A stretch of DNA of 25,384 bases, from NCBI RefSeq assembly GCF_001039355.2, contig NW_019773633.1, forward strand, positions 45,554-70,937, given 5' to 3'. The translations under genes were made by a program, and so were the position numbers. The notes under the pieces were generated by a model that had not been told where the DNA came from, did no database searches, and saw nothing but the letters and a program-made list of their open reading frames with translations. Below are positions 1 through 8,849 of this stretch, one piece after another (within the stretch, counting starts at the first letter, position 1; each line of letters opens with the position of its first letter). This DNA is from Lingula anatina (Eukaryota > Brachiopoda > Lingulata > Lingulida > Lingulidae).

Positions 1-139
1 TTTACAGGTACACTATGTTAGGGTAGGAGAAAAGTCGAAAAATAGTTTGAAGACATAAAAAATGGTGATTTGGCGAGTAAATAAATAAAACTAAATTATT
101 GAAATAACTATTACAAAACTGAATATACTAATCAATGGA

Positions 140-141
<2 letters not shown>

Positions 142-183
<42 letters not shown>
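142..183. repeat. (AAT)14 microsatellite
   Basis: Fourteen uninterrupted AAT units, read directly, in AT-rich DNA. The purity suggests a young, length-variable locus. No gene is associated with it. Confidence 0.97.
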
Positions 184-184
<1 letters not shown>

Positions 185-1175
185 TTTATTTAAAGTCTAA
201 AATCCATATAAAATCTTCAGTAGACTATACATGGGTAAAATGAACAGAATAACATGTAGATGAATAAACTTAGTAATAAAATAGGTAGTTAAGATATTAA
301 AATGTGTAGTACAATGTAAATAAATAAAGACAGTTAAGAATTAAAGATATTTAAATAGCACAGTGTAAAGAAAAGAAAACAATACTCCTGCGGTAAAGAA
401 TGTCTCCTTGACTTTTGCTACATAACCCTTGTACATAATTCTCGTAAGTGCTCTCAGTTTTTTGTGACCAACATTATTACGTTCGAGATAAAAAAAAAAA
501 TTATAGACAGAGGTAAAATGGTGCTTCGTTATCTTCTCTTATCACTTCCTGTTCAAAATAGTTAGATGGGCCCTCACCCCAGGGGTCTAATTCAATTCTC
601 AGTGGACTTGTTTGTATGGAAATTGACACCGGGAAAGCTGTTGAAATGGCATATGATTGCAAAAGATAATCTGGAAGGACCACATAACAAAATGCGTTTT
701 TACACAATATCTGTTATCTATAAATGATGTTAAATGTCAAACTTTCAGTAGTTGAACTCAGGGGATCCGCCTCAAATGAACTTCCTGAATTACTGCAAAA
801 AAAGTTCATGCAATCCAAGGATAGCATCAAAACGCAGACGAATTGTTCATTTTCTAGACAAATAATCAAAATCATATGGAGAACGCGGTTTATTACGTAC
901 AGGCCCCAACGCAGTAACGAATTCAGATTTGTTAACAATGAGCTACGTACATTGGCCATAAATGCATCATTAAGTACCGGTGCGTTTTATTTTCTACACA
1001 TGGTAACTTTTTTGATTTTCAAGTTTCCATTGCGATAAATACCATGTTGATATGTAGGCTTTAATACGAAGAAGCTGTAACGGCTCATATCTGAAACTCA
1101 TGGTACCAATCCTGATAAAACACTCGTTTGCCTTGTGACTTCACTTCACCACAGATTTACAGTTCACGCCGTCTG
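184..1175. other. AT-rich stretch, no gene seen
   Basis: No recognisable gene or repeat. Frames of 68-104 codons occur on both strands (for example plus 724-1038 and minus 714-959), but they overlap one another antisense and match no family I know. I read this as non-coding. Confidence 0.6.
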
Positions 1176-1493
1176 AAATGAAAGGTTGTTATTTTGGACA
1201 CCGGTACATGTGTTTGGTCATTTGTAGTTAACATTAGGTACGTGACGGTATTTTTTTTCAACATTAAGAATAAAATAAAGAAAAAACTCCGACCACACCC
1301 TGTCTACAGCCCCTGTTCTCAGCAATGCTTTTTGAAAAGTTACATTTCTTATGGATGACAGGTGTGGTAGATTGATTTTCATCACAATTTGCACAAATCT
1401 GAAAATTGTAAATTTTGGGTGCTTTTGACAAGGACAGGTTATTGCGATTTTTTTTTTCAATTTTGGAGAAAAATGAAAGGTTGTTATTTTGGA
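1176..1493. repeat. Exact 23-bp direct repeat pair bracketing 272 bp
   Basis: The 23 bases at 1176-1198 recur without a mismatch at 1471-1493 in the same orientation; both contain GAAAGGTTGTTATTTTGG. The match stops on both sides. The 272 bp between holds a short inverted pair (ACCACACCCTGTC near 1291 and GACAGGTGTGGT near 1360, one base unpaired) and two T-runs followed by CAA near 1251 and 1449. It could be a target-site duplication around a retroposed insert or a local duplication. No transposase or reverse transcriptase motif is visible inside. Confidence 0.75.
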
Positions 1494-1552
1494 TATTTAT
1501 AGTGACCGTCTGCAAGCAACTAATCCCCGACCTCTTTCTCACATGAACCTAG

Positions 1553-1578
<26 letters not shown>
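1553..1578. repeat. (AC)13 microsatellite
   Basis: Thirteen perfect AC units read directly. Confidence 0.95.
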
Positions 1579-1579
<1 letters not shown>

Positions 1580-1583
<4 letters not shown>

Positions 1584-2340
1584 TTACTTCGGCAATAGAG
1601 TCATTCCAATTTTTTAGTTTTTAATTAATTGATTGCCAAACGATGTGAGCTTAAACATTTAATTGTTGTGGTCCCACCCCTGCTATCTATCAGAGCTTCG
1701 ATTGAGCTTAGAAGCCTCTCTGCGGCAGTCATGAACCGACAGTGAATTCAACCACAGCACGGGTTCTTACTGATAACCGCTGGGGTAAAACGACTTCCAT
1801 GACGATCACAGCATTGCTTAAATAAGAAATAAAATGGAGAGATTTCATCGAAAAGCGTATAAGCAAGTCTCTACGTGCTAAAGCATTGGTTTTGTAAAGG
1901 TGATAGCTTGTTGTGAAAGTGCACACAAAAGAAACAACAGGCGCCAGCGAGGAAGTTAATACAAAGAGCGAACGGTGAGTAACTTCACCGGCGTGTCGAT
2001 ATCACGTAATGAGCATGATTTCTTCATGTAGCACAATTACGATAATTCTGGAATTAACATGCCCATGTATCCAAAATGAGAAGCTGTTAAGGCTGTTGAA
2101 TATCACTTCCTACGCTAAAATTGGATATTAAGCTCGTAAGTGGGGTAATATCACGTACTTTACTCAACGGTTTTGGGTAGATTATACAACCAATGTACCT
2201 TGATGATAAATGTAAAAATGGTGAAAAATTCCAACCAAATTTATTCAATGCTATATAAAGGTCTCAATTGTATGCCTCGAAAAGCTAATGATTCCAAATT
2301 GCTGGTATTTTACAAAGAGCCGATTCCGTTGAGAATCTCT
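1580..2340. other. No gene seen
   Basis: Unique sequence with scattered stop codons in all frames. The one 65-codon minus frame at 1729-1926 resembles nothing I know. No repeat or RNA gene was recognised. Confidence 0.55.
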
Positions 2341-2342
2341 GC

Positions 2343-2359
2343 GGGGGAGGGGGGGGGGG
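2343..2359 (+). repeat. G-tract, G-quadruplex-prone
   Basis: Five Gs, one A, then eleven Gs on the plus strand. Long enough to supply several G-runs for a quadruplex. It may also be a sequencing or length-slippage hotspot. Confidence 0.85.
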
Positions 2360-2484
2360 TTACGAGACAGGACTGGGTACAGTCAATAACAAGTGCTCAT
2401 AATGCGAATCTTGGCATCGTAGCCTTCCTGTAAAACAGTGATGAATCACTTAAGCACTTGTGGTGAAACTTTATTCCGTGGAGG

Positions 2485-2565
2485 TTTCACCAAAGTGGCT
2501 GAGTGGTATTGGACAGGCATAACAAGCGGCCAGGGATGCACTGTTAAGAGAAATTGAGTCACGTG
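2485..2565 (+). other. tRNA-like Pol III box remnant (tRNA pseudogene or SINE head)
   Basis: TGGCTGAGTGG at 2496-2506 matches the tRNA A box TGGCNNAGTGG exactly, in the style of class II Leu/Ser tRNAs. About 58 bases later AATTGAGTCACG (2552-2563) resembles a B box with one base deleted. That spacing suits a long-variable-arm tRNA. The acceptor stem does not pair and no clear anticodon loop is seen, so this is not a working tRNA. It could be a decayed SINE head, a tRNA pseudogene or chance. Confidence 0.3.
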
Positions 2566-2569
2566 GACC

Positions 2570-3399
2570 GTTTCAAAAATAATTGCTATGAAGATAAACT
2601 GTTTGGAATATATACAAAAAATCCTGAAATCTTCAACTTCTCACTTTATCTAACCTCTTCTACAAAGCCTTCCATTACTGCAAAAACATCAATCCAATTT
2701 GAAATAAAAATTGTAGCTGATTATATCGATGGGTATGTTAGGAGTGCGACACTTTTGAGCTGCAAGTCATTTCAACCTAATTAATGTGTCATATGTTTTC
2801 AAAATATGCTTCTTGAAGTTTTTTGTTTTAAGATTTATATGTATCGTTCTGTGTACCAGGTTTTAATCATTATGAATGTTTTGAACAAACAAACTGAACA
2901 AATTCAAGTCAGGTAAATATGTGTCAGACTGTAACACCATATGAAACCAATTGCAGCGCTACTTTGTTCTACATGTGCATGTGATAATGGAATTAACTCC
3001 ATCTGATTGGATTCAACAACCACAATATCTATGTTCTATATTTAAAATTTCAACAACACAACTTACCAAACTGTAGCTTGAGCTTTTTTATCTTTGTCAG
3101 GAGTGTCAATGTAACAAAGGAAAAAGTTTAAACCAGTTCTATTTTTTTGAAAGGGAGGCAATGGAACCAAACACTACGATACAATATGTAATTTTGTTAA
3201 AATTGATATTTTTTGATAAAGTTCAAAGCATGGAATACATCAAAAGACGCCTCATGTATTATTGTGAAGGTAATCTTTAATAATAATGAATATAAAATGT
3301 GCGCTATAATTAGTTCTTATGCAAGGCGTATTTATTACCTAAATTGATATTTTGTAGATAGATATTTTTGTAGATATTTTGAGGTTAAAAAACGCCAAA
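2570..3399. other. AT-rich stretch, no gene seen
   Basis: Very AT-rich. The only local structure seen is a short near-tandem GATATTTT(T)GTAGATA pair around 3346-3376. The 76-codon frame at 2554-2784 has no recognisable motif. Confidence 0.55.
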
Positions 3400-3720
3400 C
3401 ATCGTCTTGTGACCTGGTTCTCATATCGAGGCGCGACGTTTTGTCCGTGTGCTCGTACGACGCACTCCCACCGTGCTTTCGACTTTGCTCTGTGGGTGTG
3501 CTCCGTACTCAACACGCAAAGGGCACTTGCTCCTTCATTTAGCTTGGAATTTATTCGTAGAATCTTTTGGACATGTCCAATATCCTTCGTACCTGCTTAC
3601 GGGCTGTCTGCAAACTCAAAATTCCATAAGAAGGACTTGCGTGGCACGTGAGATTCTTTGCAAAATTTGGACGCAAACGTGCTCGTACGACCGGTTGTGA
3701 CTGCGGCTTTACATATACAA
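3400..3720. other. CpG-richer patch with repeated GTGCTCGTACGAC
   Basis: Composition shifts to many CpG dinucleotides against AT-rich flanks. GTGCTCGTACGAC occurs exactly at 3449-3461 and 3679-3691, and each copy contains the palindrome TCGTACGA. Overlapping frames are open on both strands (plus 3379-3651 and 3449-3700, minus 3551-3736), with no known domain; the plus 3379 frame begins at TTG rather than ATG. Most likely an old non-autonomous element or a foreign-composition insert. A small CpG island is the alternative. Confidence 0.45.
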
Positions 3721-4740
3721 AGGCATTTAAAACCAAGTGTTCAATTTCTCTATTTATAAAATATCAAATATCCTTGTACTTCTACGATATTGAATAGATT
3801 TCTATGGTCGCATTCAGAACAGATGTTTCGCGGATTTAATATGACTGACCCACTTAAAAGCTTTGCTGCCTAATCCCCTTCCCGCCTCCACACGCGCCAT
3901 CCCTGCAAGCGCGTAACAATTAAACCTGGAAGCCGAGATTTAATCCGTGTGGAGACGAGAACACCATTACTGTTTAGTAGGTATTTCTTTTTAAGGGGGT
4001 CGGCCATATTTAGTCTGCGGGTCAATTTGTCCGTGGATCAGCTGTTCTGGATGCGGTCTGAGTTTGACTTTTTATTCTCATCTCCTTATTCTCAAAATGA
4101 AATTCAATCCAACAAATTCCGACAGGAATGAAAGTTGAAGTCTGAATGAAAATAACTATAATATTTGAAATGGGTCGGGATGCTATCCAACAACGGTCTA
4201 AGACGTTCATTAACATGCAAGTTCCTTGTGAATTGTTGGCATGGTCCCTTTGTCCCTCGCCAAGAATTATCCCAAGACAGATTGAAATGTAAAGGCATTT
4301 TGTACGCAATTGATTTTACAATGGACAAAGCGACTGGCGAGACCATCGTCTGCACAGTTTTAGGTCAGGTCATTGATTTGGAAAGTTTTTTTAGGCACAT
4401 TGGGGTCTCAAGCTTGTAAAATAATACAGTTCCTAAGTTAAATACTCCAATAATGCTTGCATAATTTATGACAAAAGTTATATTTGATTCATATTTTGGA
4501 TGCCACGTGGGACAAAAGGAGTGAAGCGCTCTGAGCAAAATAGTGTGACTCAAAATGATTATGGTTCGTTTTTGAAATGAAATTGCTTGGAACTGATACT
4601 GCAACTGTACATGTCCATCTTATCCTGTTAGATCAATCAAAACCGTGGAAATCACATAAAACAGATAATGCAATCTTAACCATAAAATGAATTCTTGTGT
4701 ATTTTTCTATCACCTATACGCAGTTTAACGTCCATTTTTG
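3721..4740. other. No gene seen
   Basis: Frames are open on both strands between about 4020 and 4420 (plus 4165-4419, minus 4022-4309 and 4104-4355), but they lie antisense to each other and carry no recognisable motif; the plus frame starts at TTG. I read this as non-coding. Confidence 0.5.
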
Positions 4741-4761
4741 TTAGCCATGCAATGACAGTTC

Positions 4762-4802
4762 GGGGGTTCGGGCGTACGGAGGGGAGGGGGGGGGGGTCGG
4801 GG
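4762..4802 (+). repeat. G-rich tract, G-quadruplex-prone
   Basis: Runs of G, including one of eleven, on the plus strand. A C-rich counterpart follows near 4880 and 4996-5004. The G-rich start and C-rich end hint at an old inverted-end element, but no clean terminal pair could be aligned. Confidence 0.7.
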
Positions 4803-5011
4803 AACAAAGGGGCTCTGGCTCCCCTTCTGTCTCTTCAGTATCCCTTTGTCCCCTACTGCTTTTTTCTCTTCCTTCAGACCCCACCCCCAAAATAATAAAT
4901 AAGTAAAAAGAATAACGCACAAAACAAGCGGTAGACTAGCGTTTTTTTGTGATTTACGAAGTCTAGAAAACTTTTTTTTACATTCCTTGTATCAATCCCC
5001 CCCCATCCTCT

Positions 5012-5035
5012 ATCCCGTTTCCAAAAAAACGGGAT
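5012..5035. repeat. Short perfect hairpin
   Basis: ATCCCGTTT at 5012-5020 and AAACGGGAT at 5027-5035 form a 9-bp perfect stem around a 6-base loop. No U-tract follows and there is no gene to terminate, so a function is not inferred. Confidence 0.7.
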
Positions 5036-5040
5036 CCCTG

Positions 5041-5491
5041 AATGACTTGCACTTATATGAAACTCCGTCTGGAGCGGTCGTTTACCTGGGACTGTCATTA
5101 AGTTTCTTTACATCTGAATAATGTCCCATCTGTCTTATTCACCTCATTCGTTCTTGGAAGCAACGGGAACTGATTTGATTCCTTTCAAGAGGAATAATTC
5201 TGATGAATTTAGATTAATTGATCTGCTTTGTAGCGTCTACTTAATTAGGCCTTTTCGCATCCTTAGATAACATAAACAATGCATCACAACTGCTTGTTCA
5301 ATAACTTATCAACCTTGTTCCCAGACAACGCATTCTTTTTTACAGGAGCTAGCACTTGAACTTGGAACACGTGAGACTCCCATGAAAGAATGATGATCTT
5401 TCAATGCACTTAGGCTAACACCGTACATGTAGAGTGTGAGACAGTTTTCTCAGCCACGTAACTTTGGCTAAACAGTAAGTCATTTTGAATA
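5041..5491. other. No gene seen
   Basis: Unique sequence with no frame of note. It contains one copy of the over-represented palindrome TACATGTA at 5424-5431. Confidence 0.5.
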
Positions 5492-5554
5492 AAGACCATA
5501 GACAATATCAATAAGGTAATTTTAAACACGAAGTACCTTACATACTATGGTCTT
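5492..5554. repeat. Two-step imperfect hairpin, about 63 nt
   Basis: AAGACCATAG (5492-5501) pairs with CTATGGTCTT (5545-5554). Inside it AAGGTA (5513-5518) pairs with TACCTT (5534-5539), with unpaired stretches of 11 and 5 bases between the stems. This may be a tiny fold-back element; the large bulges make a microRNA precursor unlikely. Confidence 0.5.
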
Positions 5555-5977
5555 GTAGAGAAAGAACAGATACGGCCCTTACCAGAAGATGACCGGGTAA
5601 ATGTTGATCCTATGGTCCTCTTTGGTGATTTTGGCAATGGTGGCAAGTTGAGAAGATCAAAGATAAAGGGTGGGCCAATATACATGTATATATAACATGA
5701 ACACGTTTTTATATGTATATCCGGTATATCTGTATAACACGTTTTTATATGTTTTTTTTATGTATTTCTGGTACGTTACATGATGGTAGCCCGTTCATTT
5801 ACCCCAAAAAGTGGGTTACTATCATTATTATCTAACAGGGGACATTTTTTGTAAAGTTAAGATTAATGTGATATATTCCCTTTGAATGCGATTGTCAATG
5901 TTTATTAGTCCTCATTTTAGCTATCAACCAATCAATCAATTAATTAACCAAACTAGAAAAGCACTCGCAAAGCGCAG
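5555..5977. other. No gene; small 36-bp tandem duplication at 5701-5772
   Basis: ACACGTTTTTATATGT occurs at 5701-5716 and again at 5737-5752, giving a 36-bp period with a diverged second half. TACATGTA occurs at 5681-5688. The last 60 bases carry AATC/ATTA-rich simple sequence leading into the inverted-end element. Confidence 0.6.
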
Positions 5978-6455
5978 ACCTCCGCCAAGGCAGCAAAGTC
6001 TTCATCCAATGCCGTTTCACCATTAAATTTTCGATATTTTTGATTATTGATTATTGATTGATCATTGATCCAGACCACCACCAAAAACTAATCATCTGTT
6101 CCTTGGCCCACTTCTGACAGTTCCTGAAAATTTCATCAAAATCGGTCCATAACTTAGTTTTTTTTATTACTGATTGATTATTGATCCGGATCACCACCAA
6201 AAACTAATCATCTGTTCCTTGGCCCACTTCTGACAGTTCCAGAAAATTTCATCAAAATCGGTCCATAACTTAGTTTTTTTTTTATTACTGATTGATTATT
6301 GATCCGGATCACCACTAAAACTAATCATCTGTTCCTTGGCCCACTTCTGACAGTTCCTGAAAATTTCACCAAAATCGGTCCATAGCTTTTTGAGCTATGT
6401 TGATGACAGACAAACAAACAAACTGGGGTGAAAACATAACCTCCTTGGCGGAGGT
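5978..6455. mobile_element. Non-autonomous element with perfect 13-bp inverted ends and internal tandem repeats
   Basis: ACCTCCGCCAAGG (5978-5990) is the exact reverse complement of CCTTGGCGGAGGT (6443-6455). Between the ends lie about three copies of a 116-118-bp unit, anchored by CACCACCAAAAACTA at 6076 and 6192 and by a close variant at 6310. Each unit carries TTCCTTGGCCCACTTCTGAC and ATCGGTCCATA. The last unit ends in a hairpin (CATAGCT 6381-6387 with AGCTATG 6393-6399), followed by (CAAA)n. No open frame spans it. I recall closely similar ends and spacer from interspersed repeats of marine animals but cannot name the family. The true element may extend upstream to about 5956. No target duplication was identified. 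Confidence 0.8.
6050..6400 (+). repeat. Internal tandem units, period 116-118 bp, about 3 copies
   Basis: Units run about 6050-6165, 6166-6283 and 6284-6400. Units 2 and 3 open with ATTACTGATTGATTATTGAT and unit 1 with a variant. Differences between units are few: one or two substitutions, a missing A in the third unit's anchor, and T-run length. The amplification is therefore younger than general sequence decay here. Confidence 0.88.
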
Positions 6456-6469
6456 AACTATTGTGGTGG

Positions 6470-6543
6470 ATTAGGTTATCCCTCCATCTTGTTCTACGTT
6501 TTCCTCTTGGTATTCCTGTCGCATTTTTATTACAAAGGATCAA
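6470..6543 (-). pseudogene. Possible LINE ORF2 C-terminal scrap
   Basis: The minus strand reads GIPRGKRRTRWRDNL at about 6471-6515. This resembles the basic RGRxxTRWxDN(I/L) stretch near the C-terminus of many non-LTR retrotransposon reverse-transcriptase proteins. Only about 25 residues look related. The match runs out about where the inverted-end element finishes (6455), consistent with the latter having inserted there, and no matching remainder was found beyond 5978. The match is short and from memory, so it could be chance. Confidence 0.35.
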
Positions 6544-6565
6544 ATTGTACTAGCGTCGATTAAAC

Positions 6566-6588
6566 AATTAAATAAATAAATAAATAAA
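6566..6588. repeat. (AAAT)n microsatellite
   Basis: Roughly five AAAT units read directly, followed by unique sequence. Confidence 0.85.
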
Positions 6589-7207
6589 AGGGCAGCTGCC
6601 ATGTTGTAACCTGAGAAGGCTTTCTGTTTGAGTTAGTTAGTTTTCACCTATTACCGACCTCTTCTCAGAACCTTAGGGCTCGAAACCAATCTCACAGGAT
6701 TTGTCGTCAAAACACATAGATTGCATGATCACTCAACGCATGAACTTTCTTTTGTTTGTCTTTCAAAGAATCCAGATATAATCATTGGACAGAATGGCGT
6801 GAACTCGGGATTTCAAAGGAGCCGTCGAGTAAGGAAATCTGTTTGATTGATCTTTTGGTTTATCTTGGGACACGGATTATTTCAATGTCTTTTGCGGAAT
6901 TGAAAGTGTCGTTTTTTCTTTTGTGAAAAACTTTTACCATTTGATTATCCTGTGATGAATTGTTTTGATCATTTTGCCGTCACTTACCCGTAAAATATAG
7001 TATCATTGACGTATCAAGTCTTAGTATTTAAACCTTAAACGATTTCACCCGATGGCCTTGAAAAGAGAAAGAACAATGAACTGTCAGCACGCAAATGAAT
7101 CGCATAACTTAATATTGATTGTTTTGGCCTTTTAACCACTTAAAGCTAGGGTAGTCTAAGCAGAACTTAAAGGATACTGACAATAAATAACTAGATAAAT
7201 TATATAT
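6589..7207. other. No gene seen
   Basis: Unique AT-rich sequence with no long frame, RNA gene or repeat recognised. Confidence 0.5.
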
Positions 7208-7446
7208 CAGGGGCGGATCCAGGATTATTTGAAGGAAAGGGGTACGCGGATGTAAAGCCGACCCCACTCCTCCTTGGCCCCGAAAAAGTTTGGAATTGAA
7301 GGGGGCGAACAGTGCCATTCGGTATACGGTTTATTCCTATGATTCAGCTAGTCAAAATTCTAATTTTAAGAGGGGACCGTTGGTGTTTTTTTTCAGGGGG
7401 GAGGGGGGGGGAGGGACCCGATTGACACCCCCTCAATCCGCCTCTG
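7208..7446. mobile_element. hAT-like MITE with CAGGGGCGGAT ends
   Basis: The left end CAGGGGCGGATCC (7208-7220) and the right end AATCCGCCTCTG (7435-7446) are inverted with one mismatch over 11 bases. The interior is G-rich on the plus strand and has no transposase. CAG...CTG ends of this kind are typical of non-autonomous hAT elements in invertebrate genomes. The 8-bp flanks (TTATATAT and TATTTATA) are AT-rich but not an exact duplication. I am confident of the ends and less so of the superfamily. Confidence 0.6.
7396..7415 (+). repeat. G-tract inside the MITE
   Basis: Runs of six, nine and three Gs separated by single As. Prone to quadruplex formation and to slippage. Confidence 0.85.
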
Positions 7447-7677
7447 TATTTATACAGACTTGACATTTAATATGGAATAATTTTTTTCCAAATCATTTAT
7501 ATCAGTTCCTATTTTGCTTACTGTTAAATGAAAAAAAAAAAGGATTAAAATAGTGTTTTGATAACTGTGAATTATCTCTTTGATGTCATTTTGACATCAG
7601 TTCATTAATGGAATTCGCCAGAGAAGCAAACAAAAACACATTGCCTATTCTATGTCATACGACAACCATTAAAAGAG

Positions 7678-8846
7678 ATATTTTGGATCTCCATATTTTC
7701 CAAATTATTGTCTGTAAAAGAGGTACACACTCCACAAAGGATCCTCATGTCAGTGTCTAGTCACAGTAGCGGTTGCTGTTACGCCTGACCTCTTCTGGCT
7801 GCTACCAGCGCTCTCAACTGGCAAGGCATTCCTTGGGATAGGTTTTTAGAGTTCAATCTTGAATGATATTCCAGGTATCGGTCAAAATCTGTCCAATTTG
7901 GATCAGATTTGTTGTAGGACATGTAGGCCATTGATTCGACGAGTAATGGGCTACCCACATATTGTCTATGTGGTTCAAATATGGCGATTTTGGTGACCAA
8001 GGTAGCTGCTCATTCCTTTGGTTCTCTAAGTAATCTGCTATTAAAAGTGCTCTGTGTGAACCGGCAATCTCACCGCGCAACCTAAAATTGTTCCTAAGGT
8101 GCCCTCTATCAAATGATAGTCAAGTGGTTCCCAGATTATTCCTTTATTTGATCTGCTTCAGGTTTTCGTCGATGACTACCATTGGTGTTTTGGCACCAAT
8201 GTGGTATTCACTCCAAATACTGACGCTGTTAATGACCTTTGTCACTTTAGACGCGGCACGGGCTTCGTCGCTGGCCTCTTCTGGATGTCAGTAAACTCTG
8301 TTTTGACTAGTTGAGCCCTACAGGTGAAATCTGACCTCAATAATGAAAGCCACGAGGTTTTAGTGTTCAACCCAGAAACGGTTAAGGTCCCCAGTTCATT
8401 AGAGAAACATACAACGATGTTTTGCTGTTTACAGTGGGTTCCTCGGAGGTCGTCTGGTATTCTAACCTGATAAAACCAGTTCGCTAAGGGCCTTGAAAAA
8501 TGCGTTTTGGTGGCAATTTACCCCTCATTCTGAACGGACTGGGTGGTTTTTGTTTAGTTACAACAGCATATCCCTAAAGACAGTGGACCCTGTACCTTGG
8601 TGGTAAGATTTCAATACATTGGGTGTGGCCTCTGTGTAGGTACATCAGTCTGGGCATTACTCTGTAAAACTGTGCGGACCGTTTCGTTTGGCGCGATTAT
8701 CTGTCTGGCAATGTCTGTCTTTTTCGCGCCATTCTGCCACAGATTAATATATTTGTTAAGCAATGCAGAGCTTATTTTAAACACTGCAAAACCGACCACT
8801 TGCATGCAAAATTTCAAATTCTTCTATGCAGTAGTTGCCAAAATAT
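7678..8846 (-). mobile_element. Decayed Tc1/mariner-like element (extent approximate)
   Basis: Defined by the broken transposase inside it. A 9-bp inverted match, ATATTTTGG at 7678-7686 and CCAAAATAT at 8838-8846, brackets the coding remains and could be what is left of the terminal repeats, but it is short and AT-rich. The span of about 1.17 kb is reasonable for the family. No TA target duplication could be assigned at these limits. Confidence 0.4.
7770..8817 (-). pseudogene. Broken Tc1/mariner (DD34E-type) transposase
   Basis: The family's enzymes cut and paste their own element, using an N-terminal helix-turn-helix and a DDE catalytic core. On the minus strand YINLWQNGAKKTDIARQI (about 8695-8751) matches the Tc1 helix-turn-helix. 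GAKTPMVVIDENLKQIK (about 8130-8195) matches the core block before the second catalytic Asp. AGSHRALLIADYL, then WSPKSPYLNHIDNMW (about 7950-8065), match the DNARPHxAxxxxDYL and WPxxSPDLNPIEHLW blocks. CQLRALVAARRGQA (about 7780-7825) matches the C-terminal end. Stops and frame changes separate the blocks. The second catalytic Asp aligns with Glu, and the Glu of NPIE is Asp here, so the copy is dead by sequence decay and by active-site changes. Confidence 0.88.
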
Positions 8847-8849
8847 TGA

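Noticed and set aside
142-183. Regularly spaced repeats considered as a CRISPR array
   Set aside because: None of the repeat tracts in the window has unique spacers between conserved repeats. They are microsatellites and a minisatellite in eukaryotic DNA.
724-1038. A 104-codon plus-strand frame
   Set aside because: It is overlapped antisense by a frame of similar length and shows no recognisable domain.
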